Positions 44,453 to 52,934 of a stretch of 64,000 nucleotides of DNA are shown here, piece by piece. A program made the position numbers and the translations under genes. Positions within the stretch are counted from its first letter, which is position 1. Every line of letters starts with the position of its first letter. A model generated the notes under the pieces. It ran no database searches and had not been told where the DNA came from. It was given only the letters and a program-made list of their open reading frames with translations. The stretch is from an uncultured Acetatifactor sp. (GTDB lineage: Bacteria > Bacillota > Clostridia > Lachnospirales > Lachnospiraceae), in NCBI GenBank assembly GCA_947588205.1, contig CANPYG010000001.1:1-64000 (forward strand), written 5' to 3'.

Positions 44453-45070
44453 CTATTGCAAAGACGCCTGAGATACATATTCTATGGATACAATGCTGTC
44501 TCCGCTCAGGATAAAACGAAGCTCCATTCCGTCCTTCTCATAGGTCACCAGGGTGTCTGTCGTACTGGTCGCCGTTCCATAGGCGCTTTCCAGCTTTGAT
44601 TTTGCGTCGCCGATCACGACGCCCTCTGCCGTCGCCACGGAATCATCCTTCAGGATAACGGCGGAAACATAATCCTTGCCATCCATAGGATAGGTATCCA
44701 GTTCAAAGCCGCTGTAGGTATAGACCTTATCCAGACCTTCAAAGGCGCAGCTTGCTGCTTCAAAATAGGACTTGGGCTCACCCAGGGCTGCCACCAGGGA
44801 AGCGGCCTCCGCGTCCATGCTGACGCTGACATCATTATAGGTGAATACATACCCCTTCTGCGCCGTATTCTGTCCGCTTTGATTTCCCGAGCCGGAATTG
44901 TCCTCTTTTCCTGCGCCGGACTGATTGCCCGAGCCGCTCTGCCCTCCGCCGATGACATTTTCCGAATTGCCGCAGCCGGCAAGCGCCGCCATCGTCATGA
45001 CCAGTGCCAGCAGCAGCGCCGCCGCACGCATTCCTCTGCCATTTTTCTTTCCGTTGCTTCTTCTTATCAT
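44453..45070 (-). CDS. Lipoprotein of unknown function in the dlt-like cluster
   Basis: Lipobox 'MTMAALAGCGNSENV'; start at 45070; Gly/Ser/Asn linker. Confidence 0.8.
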   Translation of the reverse strand: MIRRSNGKKNGRGMRAAALLLALVMTMAALAGCGNSENVIGGGQSGSGNQSGAGKEDNSGSGNQSGQNTAQKGYVFTYNDVSVSMDAEAASLVAALGEPKSYFEAASCAFEGLDKVYTYSGFELDTYPMDGKDYVSAVILKDDSVATAEGVVIGDAKSKLESAYGTATSTTDTLVTYEKDGMELRFILSGDSIVSIEYVSQASLQ

Positions 45071-45138
45071 AATTTTTGACTCCTCTCTGTGCTTCCCGCA
45101 CAACATTTGTGATCTGCCAATGGGATTGGCTGAAATGC

Positions 45139-45170
45139 AACAGTTCAAACGCGCCAACCGCTGAACTGTT
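45139..45170. repeat. Dispersed palindromic element, short copy 3
   Basis: AACAGTTC aaacgcgccaaccgct GAACTGTT. Confidence 0.6.
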
Positions 45171-45173
45171 ATG

Positions 45174-46766
45174 CTAAAATTGATTATATATAAACTGGCT
45201 CTCATCATAGCCGATTCCATAAGCGCCCATGAGCAGGACGACTAAGAACAGACCGAACCAGATTATAAACCTCACTGGATAAGGCTTTGCCGCAATCCTG
45301 CCGCGCACGCTTCCGCTTCTCTGAATCAGGCTCACCACAATGAGCAGCAGCAGGCCCGCCGCCAGGATCCCATAATCCAAAGCCGACAGACCCAGCTTAA
45401 GCAGCGCGCCGTTCCAGAAAATGTTCCAGTTCCAGTGCGTGAACATCGTTCCAAACATCTTAAAGGTCAAGGGAACATCGCGATAGCAGTCGAACATCCT
45501 TAGACAGCTCATCAGCAGAATCGTCCTGATCACCTGGAACAGCCGGTAAAAGAACCTATCCCTCACATTCCACCTGGCATGGAATCGTTCGTACAGCGGT
45601 TCCATCTCCTGGGAAACCATGATCACCACCCAGTTGCCAAGACCCCATACGATGAAATTCCAGCTTGCGCCGTGCCAGATACCCGTAGCGAACCATACTG
45701 CGAAAGAAGACAGGTAGACCGGAAGCCGTTTCCCGACGACCTCACCAAATTTTGAACGGGAAAAGCGGGAAAATTTCAGCATGGGCTTGCATACGGATAT
45801 GGGATAAAAAATATAGTCCGTGAACCATGTGCCCATGGTGATGTGCCATCTTCTCCAATATTCCTTAATGGACTTGGAAAAATACGGCCGCTGGAAATTT
45901 TCCTTTATGGTAATGCCCATCGTCTCCGCCACGCCGATGGTAATATCGATGCCGCCGGTAAAATCCGCATAGAGCTCCAGGGCGTAAAACATCATTCCCA
46001 GGAATACATACGCCCCTGTATACTGATCCGAGCCTCTGATGATGGTATTCACTCCAACCAGGATACGGTCTGCGATCACGAGCTTTTTAAAAAATCCCCA
46101 CAAAATCCTCTGCAGCCCCCTTGCCACCGTTTCCGCCTGGAACCGGTGCTCTGCAAACAGGCTCTGGGACAGATCGCCGAACCGGCTGATGGGACCCTGT
46201 ACCAGCTGCGGGAAGAAGGAAATGAACAGCGCCAGCTTGAAGGGATTCTTTTCTACAGGCACCACGCCCCTGTAAACATCAATAAGATAGCCCAGCGATT
46301 GGAAGGTATAAAAAGAGATTCCCATGGGAAGGGCGATATCCCAAAAATCCAGCTGTCCCGGATTTCCAAACAGCCTCAGGATTCCGTTGATGTTGCTGAT
46401 CGCGAAGTTGGTGTACTTTACCACTGCAAGGATTCCCAGATTGAACAACAGGCCCGCCAGAAGAAGATGCCATTGCCGTTTCTTCATTCCGGCCTTGTAT
46501 TCTTTCCTTTCATCCTTGGATAAATCTGACTTATGTGCCTTCAGGTAAGCACTCTGCTCCTCGCCGATCTTCCCGATCCTACAGGACGCGAAATAAATTG
46601 TTACCGTTGTGGTAAAAATATAAACCACATAAATGGGACTGGCCAGAAAATAAAACAGATAGCTCGCCAGCAAAAGCAGCTTCCACTGGGCTTTTGCCGG
46701 TATCAAATAATACAGGATAAACAAAATCAATATAAAGGCAAGAAATTCATAGGAAGTAAAAAGCAT
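45174..46766 (-). CDS. MBOAT family O-acyltransferase (DltB-like)
   Basis: 'EYWRRWHITMGTWFTDYIFYPI', 'WFATGIWHGASWNFIVWGLGN'. Confidence 0.92.
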   Translation of the reverse strand: MLFTSYEFLAFILILFILYYLIPAKAQWKLLLLASYLFYFLASPIYVVYIFTTTVTIYFASCRIGKIGEEQSAYLKAHKSDLSKDERKEYKAGMKKRQWHLLLAGLLFNLGILAVVKYTNFAISNINGILRLFGNPGQLDFWDIALPMGISFYTFQSLGYLIDVYRGVVPVEKNPFKLALFISFFPQLVQGPISRFGDLSQSLFAEHRFQAETVARGLQRILWGFFKKLVIADRILVGVNTIIRGSDQYTGAYVFLGMMFYALELYADFTGGIDITIGVAETMGITIKENFQRPYFSKSIKEYWRRWHITMGTWFTDYIFYPISVCKPMLKFSRFSRSKFGEVVGKRLPVYLSSFAVWFATGIWHGASWNFIVWGLGNWVVIMVSQEMEPLYERFHARWNVRDRFFYRLFQVIRTILLMSCLRMFDCYRDVPLTFKMFGTMFTHWNWNIFWNGALLKLGLSALDYGILAAGLLLLIVVSLIQRSGSVRGRIAAKPYPVRFIIWFGLFLVVLLMGAYGIGYDESQFIYNQF

Positions 46767-46778
46767 ACTTCAAAAACC

Positions 46779-48293
46779 TCATCTTCCATTAGTATACCAG
46801 CCGCGCAGGGTCACCCGGTCTATTTTCCCGTTGGCGGTGAAGGGCATCTGTTCCAAACGGATGATATGATTAGGGATCATATATCGGGGCAGCTTGTCCT
46901 TCAACGCGGTGGCCATCTCTTTTTCATCCAGGTCCCCCACATAATAAAGCACAATACGTCCCTTGGTATTGTCATAAATACAGCCCGCGATCTTCACCTC
47001 TTCCAGCATATTGACATTGACCTCGATCTCCCCCAGCTCGATGCGGTGTCCCATATGCTTGATCTGGTAATCCTTTCTGGATGCGAAGACCAGCTCGCCG
47101 TACTCATTATACCGCCCCAGGTCACCGGTCCTGTAGATCAGCTCCGGATAAGCATCATTTAAAGGATTCTGCACATAGACCTCATTGGTCTTCTCAAAGT
47201 TATGATAATAGCCTAACGTAAGGGAAGTTCCCCGGATACAGATTTCCCCCTCTTCACCCTCTGCCGCGCGCTCATTGCGCTCATTGAGCAGGATGATATC
47301 GGTATTTTTGAAAGGGCGTCCGATAGGGATCACTTCATTTGCCTCGAACTCCCGGTTTACCTTATAATAACAGCACATGCCCGTTCCCTCGGTGGGACCG
47401 TAGAGGTTGATGAACTTTGCCCCTGGAAGCGCTTCCCTCCAACGGTTAAACTGCTTTATTGGGAACACCTCGCTTCCGAAAGCAACAGTACGCAGATACT
47501 GCGGTCTGACGGTGCGGAAGGTTCCGAACGCGGATATCATGGTAAGCGCCGATACCACCCAGCAGATGGTATTGATGCGGTGCTCATTCAGGTATTCCAC
47601 CAGCTTTACCGGGAAGAGGAAATGCTCCCTGGGAATCAGGTAAGTGGTCGCCCCGAATTTCAGGGTCGGATATAATTCCTTCAGACAGGCATCAAAATAG
47701 AGGGGCGTCTGGTTGCCGAACACAGTATCCCCGTCGAATTCCAGCACCTCGGAAAGCTGCTCGATATAGTCAAGCACCGAGCGGTGGCACGCCGCCACGC
47801 CCTTGGGCACTCCCGTGGAACCGGAGGTGAACACGATATAAATGGGGTCGGTGTCTATGGTTTTATCATATATTTCACGGAGGGCTTCCCCGTCCACGGG
47901 AGTCTGCGCGATATCATCGAACAGCACAACCTCCCCGTCCGTGTGGAAGGCTGCGGCCTTTTCCCTTGTCTCCTCATCACAGATGAGCACGCGGGGCTTC
48001 ACATTCTGCAGGATCAGTTCTATCCTGCCCGCAGGCATCTCCTCGTCGATGGGCACATAAAAGTCGCCGCCCGCGATCACTCCGAAGAAGGCGGCAATCT
48101 CCTTGGGGTGCTTGTTCATAAAAACCACCACCGGCTGGCGGCATACCCCCTTCTGATACAAGAATGTGCCTATGCTTCGGCAATACTCTCTGACCTGCCT
48201 GAAGGTCAAAGCCTCTTTATCGTCCACAAAGGCAAGCTTGTCCGGCTTCACCTTTACAATATTTTCCAGATAATCCAGTATATGGTTCTGCAT
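46779..48293 (-). CDS. Amino acid adenylation enzyme (DltA-like)
   Basis: A-domain cores 'IVFTSGSTGVPKGV', 'NLYGPTEGTG', 'YRTGDLGRYNEYGELVFASRKDYQIKHMGHRIELGEIE'. Confidence 0.9.
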   Translation of the reverse strand: MQNHILDYLENIVKVKPDKLAFVDDKEALTFRQVREYCRSIGTFLYQKGVCRQPVVVFMNKHPKEIAAFFGVIAGGDFYVPIDEEMPAGRIELILQNVKPRVLICDEETREKAAAFHTDGEVVLFDDIAQTPVDGEALREIYDKTIDTDPIYIVFTSGSTGVPKGVAACHRSVLDYIEQLSEVLEFDGDTVFGNQTPLYFDACLKELYPTLKFGATTYLIPREHFLFPVKLVEYLNEHRINTICWVVSALTMISAFGTFRTVRPQYLRTVAFGSEVFPIKQFNRWREALPGAKFINLYGPTEGTGMCCYYKVNREFEANEVIPIGRPFKNTDIILLNERNERAAEGEEGEICIRGTSLTLGYYHNFEKTNEVYVQNPLNDAYPELIYRTGDLGRYNEYGELVFASRKDYQIKHMGHRIELGEIEVNVNMLEEVKIAGCIYDNTKGRIVLYYVGDLDEKEMATALKDKLPRYMIPNHIIRLEQMPFTANGKIDRVTLRGWYTNGR

Positions 48294-48345
48294 ACTTTCT
48301 TTATTCCTTTATTTCTTTTATTCAATTCTCTCAATTACAAACGGA

Positions 48346-49071
48346 TTACGCAAGCAGCCTTTCATATCCGGCCTTGAGCCTTCCGCATTCCATAACCGCC
48401 TTTCTGGCGAGTACCTCCAGCACATCCAGATATTCTGCACCCAGCACAAAATCCCTTTTGATAATGGAAAGCTCCGTACATGCCAGGAGAAGCACCTGTG
48501 CGCCGCAGTCCGAAAGCTGCCTTCCCACCTGTTCCAGAAGCACTGTTTCCGGCTTCACGCCCGCTTTGACGTTCTGGTAGATCAAATGCATGACCTTCGC
48601 CTGATGCTCCTCATCCGGGGTGATAACCTCTATCCCGTAAGAAGAGAAGGTATCCTGGAACAGCCTGCTTTGCACCGTTCCGTCCGTGGCCATAAGCCCT
48701 GCCCGGACAATTCCCTCCTGCCGCAGATATTCCGCAGTCTCTTCAATGGCGTTGATGACCGGCACACCGATTTCCCGTTCCAGCCTGCCCTGGAAAAAAT
48801 GGGCTGTAATGCAGGGAATTGCCAGAACCTGGGCGCCAAGCCCCGCAAGCTGCGCCCCGATCTTAAGCATCTCAGGCAGAGGACTCTCGCTGCTCTTACC
48901 CAGGATAAACCTCGTTCTATCCGGGATCTGGGGCTTGCTGTGGATCAGCACCTCTATATGCTCCTGGTCAGTCGCCGCATCGCTCATCTGCGTCACAAGC
49001 TGCAGGAAATAAGCGGTTGCCATGGGACCCAGACCCCCTATTACGCCTAATACCTTATGATTTTCACCCAT
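48346..49071 (-). CDS. Aspartate/glutamate racemase family protein
   Basis: 'VLGVIGGLGPMATAYFLQLV', 'AIPCITAHFF', 'LLLACTELSII'. Confidence 0.9.
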   Translation of the reverse strand: MGENHKVLGVIGGLGPMATAYFLQLVTQMSDAATDQEHIEVLIHSKPQIPDRTRFILGKSSESPLPEMLKIGAQLAGLGAQVLAIPCITAHFFQGRLEREIGVPVINAIEETAEYLRQEGIVRAGLMATDGTVQSRLFQDTFSSYGIEVITPDEEHQAKVMHLIYQNVKAGVKPETVLLEQVGRQLSDCGAQVLLLACTELSIIKRDFVLGAEYLDVLEVLARKAVMECGRLKAGYERLLA

Positions 49072-49091
49072 TTTCTCACCGCCCGTTATGA

Positions 49092-50717
49092 TCAGTTCAC
49101 CTCCGGATAGAGGGAATGGTCGTAATTATGCGAATTTTTATGATTCGCGGAGTACTCCATCAGCTGTTCGTCAGTCCACATAAATATCCTGGGATGATCC
49201 TTTCTGGGTGTGGTATCCAAATGATACCAGCCCTCCCCGATATCCACCAGATTCCAGTAATGGGAGGTCTCGGCCGGAATCTTGGCGATATCCATATTGG
49301 TGATGCCCGCCCTGGTCAGAAGCACCTTCGCGGTGCTGGCATAGACAAAGCAGTCTCCCTGATGGTTCACCAGACCCTCGTAAGCCGCTTGTGTCCAGTC
49401 CCCCTTCTCCGAATGACTGATGTAACCAATGTGGCTCATATTATAATTATAAATTGCCTGCACCTTATCCAACTGGGTCATATCCGGCTTAATAATCTCT
49501 TCCAGCACAGCATCCGCAAGCCTGTTGATCTCCTCCTCCGAATACTTCCTGGCACGCACGGTCACCGTAATGGTGGCTGTGGCAGTATTGCCGGCAAGGT
49601 CCTTCGCCTCATAAACCGCCTCATAAACGCCTTCCACATCGGAATTCACGGCGCTGCTGTCCACCGTCAGCTCCAGGCCATCCGGACAATTATCCGTTAC
49701 CTCCACGCCTCTCCGGTAGGAAATTCCCTCTCCGGTCAGGATCTCTATATCCCGCACGCCCGTAATTACAGGGGGCTCCGTATCCTCCTTCAGGGTAAGC
49801 TGCGCCGTGACCACGGTTTCATTGCCGCCCTCATCCCTAAGGATAACGCCTACCTCCTGAGTACCGGCCTTCGTCACATCCGGCTCCTGCTGCCAGGCAT
49901 AGCTCACCTGGGTGGCATCCTCCACAGCAGTCACAAATTCTTCGGGCGTCCGCGACGCCAGGAGATAACCGCTGACGTTGACAGCCTGACCCGCCGGAGG
50001 AATTGTATCCACCACGTGAAGCGTTGAGGTGCCCTGATAGCCATCTGCCAGTATACTGACCACATAATCCCCTATTTTATTCATATCAATGGACGAAATA
50101 TCCGTCTGAAAGCTGCTGGTTTGTGCCTCCACCACGAAATCCGCCAGACTCGGCAGCGGACTTCCCACTTCCCTGTAAAGGTCTCCCACCACCTGGGAGA
50201 TAATAAGCTGTGAATGAACCCAGGTACAGTTGTTGCCCATGTCCGCAAGGATAACTGTAACCTCCTGACTTCCCCGGATACTGTAATCAGGCGTGCGCTC
50301 AAAAAATACGCTGACCTCCGTAGCATCCTCAATGTCAGTCACCAGGGTTTTGGGATCACAGGTAGCTCCAATGGCGATCTGCACTGTCTTCGGCTCAGCC
50401 TTGGGCGGGATCGTATCCTGGACGATCAACGTGGCGCTATGGGTGAAATGCCCGCTTCTGACTTTAACGGGATATTCCCCGGGCACGGAAGTATCAAATG
50501 GGGCGCTATCCTGCGTAAAATACGCGTTTTCATCGCCGCCCCTGATAAAATCCGATGCCGTCACAGTTCCACCCGCTTCCACCCGGCAGGTTTTATAAGC
50601 CAGGCCATCAATTAAAAGCCAGCCCCCGATCCCACCGGCCAACATCAGCAGCAGATATATGGCCATGATCATGGGCAGTCTTCTGTTTCTCCGCCTTCGG
50701 CGTCTTCTTCTCCTCAT
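49092..50717 (-). CDS. Membrane-anchored Ig-like domains plus transglutaminase-like domain protein
   Basis: N-terminal Arg tract plus TM; Ig-like repeats; transglutaminase-like 'VNHQGDCFVYASTAKVLLTRAG...SHYWNLVDIGEGWYHLD'. Confidence 0.88.
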   Translation of the reverse strand: MRRRRRRRRRNRRLPMIMAIYLLLMLAGGIGGWLLIDGLAYKTCRVEAGGTVTASDFIRGGDENAYFTQDSAPFDTSVPGEYPVKVRSGHFTHSATLIVQDTIPPKAEPKTVQIAIGATCDPKTLVTDIEDATEVSVFFERTPDYSIRGSQEVTVILADMGNNCTWVHSQLIISQVVGDLYREVGSPLPSLADFVVEAQTSSFQTDISSIDMNKIGDYVVSILADGYQGTSTLHVVDTIPPAGQAVNVSGYLLASRTPEEFVTAVEDATQVSYAWQQEPDVTKAGTQEVGVILRDEGGNETVVTAQLTLKEDTEPPVITGVRDIEILTGEGISYRRGVEVTDNCPDGLELTVDSSAVNSDVEGVYEAVYEAKDLAGNTATATITVTVRARKYSEEEINRLADAVLEEIIKPDMTQLDKVQAIYNYNMSHIGYISHSEKGDWTQAAYEGLVNHQGDCFVYASTAKVLLTRAGITNMDIAKIPAETSHYWNLVDIGEGWYHLDTTPRKDHPRIFMWTDEQLMEYSANHKNSHNYDHSLYPEVN

Positions 50718-50757
50718 TCTGTCTTTATCTGCATATCAAAGGATATGCCTCCTCCTT
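50714..50757 (-). promoter_or_regulatory. Possible mini-uORF (MQIKTE*) and hairpin between Shine-Dalgarno and CDS start
   Basis: Minus strand AAGGAGGAGGC..; hairpin GCATATC-CTTT-GATATGC (50731-50748); ATG CAG ATA AAG ACA GAA TGA overlapping the CDS ATG as ATGA. Confidence 0.5.
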
Positions 50758-50995
50758 AAGAACTGGAAACGAAATAAAGCTGATGCCTTTTCCCTCAGGC
50801 GATCACATTTTCCAAAATATCATACACCATTCGTCCACAATAGTCAACTTTATATCGCTCAGCAAATTTACGGGCAAATTATAAGGCAAACCACAGGATG
50901 GAATAATATAATGAGATTGTATCAAAGTAGCATCTTTTCTACACAAGGCAAGAAAGAATTATGGTGATATCTTTTTAACGGTTCCCCAAACGCCT

Positions 50996-52783
50996 TCACA
51001 CCCCCGCCAGCACGTCGAAGGTTCCAGCCACATTCAGCCGCCCATATCCCCATTCCTGATTGGGATAGACCAAGTCCGGGCTTCTTGACGCTCCCCTGGC
51101 AAAGTAATTCTTTACCTCCTTGCTTTCGATGAGCTCATTATTGCCTTCCACCACTGCCCATTGCATAAACTGCGCCACGCCTCCGGCGGTAATGGCAGCC
51201 GCGAGGCTTCCTCCGGTCTGTCTGCCATATACGGTGGACACATCCACCCCGGGCGCCGCGAAGGTAGGGCGGATCGCGCCCGTTCTGGAGAATCCTCTCC
51301 CAGAATCGATATAGAAGCTGTTATTGAAATCATTATAGGCGGATACCCCGATGACGCTTTCTGCCATGGAAGGCTCCGTCAGTGTAATGTATGGATCAGG
51401 CTCGAGGAAATAAGTTTCCGCAGAAAGGAATTCCGTAATAGGCAGCCACAGGTTAAATGCGCCGTTGTGAATCTCCCCCACTGCAGATACCCGGAAATTC
51501 CAGATTCCCGCCGTTGGCTCCACAACACGGAACAGAATCAGCTCTTCCCCAGATACCGGCTCCACCAGCACGCTGGACACAGTAATCCGGGTGCGCTCAT
51601 AGATAAAGCCGTAAGTCAAAGTCTGGTCAATCCCAAGGCGCAGGGGAGGCACCATCTCCCCGCCCGGCGTTCGTATGGCAATATTGAAGACATCCGGTAT
51701 ATTCCCCCAAAATTCCATCAGAAAGCCACGGTTATTTTCTCCCACCCGCAATTCCACATCTTTATAATTGTCTGCAACGCTGCAGGCACCTGAAGCCCTG
51801 CGCTGGCCGGTACACGGGGCAAGGCTTCCGCTGTGATGATGGGATGCATTTCCTTCATTTCCGCCGCAGACCACAAGGGCGCGGCTTCTTTTTACCGCTA
51901 TGCTGTTCAGATATCTGGAAAGCGCTGAATTCCCGCTATGGTCCCCAAGGCTGGTGCCGATCCCAAGGCAAATGACCACGGGACGGCGGAAGGTATCGGC
52001 AAAGGAGTCCGCATATTTCACGGCGAGCATAATATCCTGCTCCTCGAAGGCCAGGATCCCCTCCGGGATCATGTAGTACTCCCGAAGATAGGGCTTGCAG
52101 TCCTTCAGCTTGATTGCCACGATCTGTACATCCGGCGCCGCGCCCAGAAAACCGGCTCCCCCATTCAGCCTGCTGCCCGCCGCAACACTGGCCATGGCGG
52201 TTCCATGCCCTATCTCATCCCTGCTGGGAACGATTTCATATGGATTCTCAGACTGAAGGGCCCTGTTGATATCCTCTTGGGTATATTCAGAGCCGAACAG
52301 GAAGCCCTCCGGCGGAGTCCCGCTCTGGTCGCTTTGATCCCAGATAGCCATAATACGGGTATTTCCCGATTCATCCCGGAAAACATCCCTTGTGTAATCG
52401 ATCCCGGAGCTGATGACACAGATCACCACACCCCGCCCGGTCAGACTTAAGGGCTGGCGCTGGACCTGCGTGATTCCGCTGGCGGTCAGGCTGCTCGGGT
52501 CAAAGGGGGCGCGACTTACGGTAAAGTTGTCCGTACTTCTGCCCATATTTCCGCCGCTTCCGCCCAATATCCGCATCAGACCGTATAACTTGGGAATCGT
52601 CTGATATTCTTTTGGATTATCCATCAAAGGTGGAAGACCCAGATTGTTGATATAAACAAGATTATAAAGATTATCCAGATTGGTATAACAAAAATCAACG
52701 CCCTCTTCAGGGTTTATCCGGATCGGATAGTCGACGATCACGTCGCGATATTGATCGGAAAGAATTCTGTCTTTGCAGTCCAT
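50996..52783 (-). CDS. S8 (subtilisin) family protein, likely pseudoprotease
   Basis: 'GRGVVICVISSGIDYTRDVFR' (catalytic Asp position Ser), 'IGHGTAMASVAAGS' (His retained), 'TGGSLAAAITAGG' (Ser retained). Confidence 0.85.
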   Translation of the reverse strand: MDCKDRILSDQYRDVIVDYPIRINPEEGVDFCYTNLDNLYNLVYINNLGLPPLMDNPKEYQTIPKLYGLMRILGGSGGNMGRSTDNFTVSRAPFDPSSLTASGITQVQRQPLSLTGRGVVICVISSGIDYTRDVFRDESGNTRIMAIWDQSDQSGTPPEGFLFGSEYTQEDINRALQSENPYEIVPSRDEIGHGTAMASVAAGSRLNGGAGFLGAAPDVQIVAIKLKDCKPYLREYYMIPEGILAFEEQDIMLAVKYADSFADTFRRPVVICLGIGTSLGDHSGNSALSRYLNSIAVKRSRALVVCGGNEGNASHHHSGSLAPCTGQRRASGACSVADNYKDVELRVGENNRGFLMEFWGNIPDVFNIAIRTPGGEMVPPLRLGIDQTLTYGFIYERTRITVSSVLVEPVSGEELILFRVVEPTAGIWNFRVSAVGEIHNGAFNLWLPITEFLSAETYFLEPDPYITLTEPSMAESVIGVSAYNDFNNSFYIDSGRGFSRTGAIRPTFAAPGVDVSTVYGRQTGGSLAAAITAGGVAQFMQWAVVEGNNELIESKEVKNYFARGASRSPDLVYPNQEWGYGRLNVAGTFDVLAGV

Positions 52784-52934
52784 AAAATAAAACTTCCTTC
52801 ATCCGACAAGAAGCCGGCAATGTATTCCATATTATTTTATGGTAAAATCCTCCTGAAAATACTACTTTAAATCCCTTCCCCGCCGCAAAACCATCCACTG
52901 ATTTCCTATCTAATATATTCTTTCTTCCGACATT

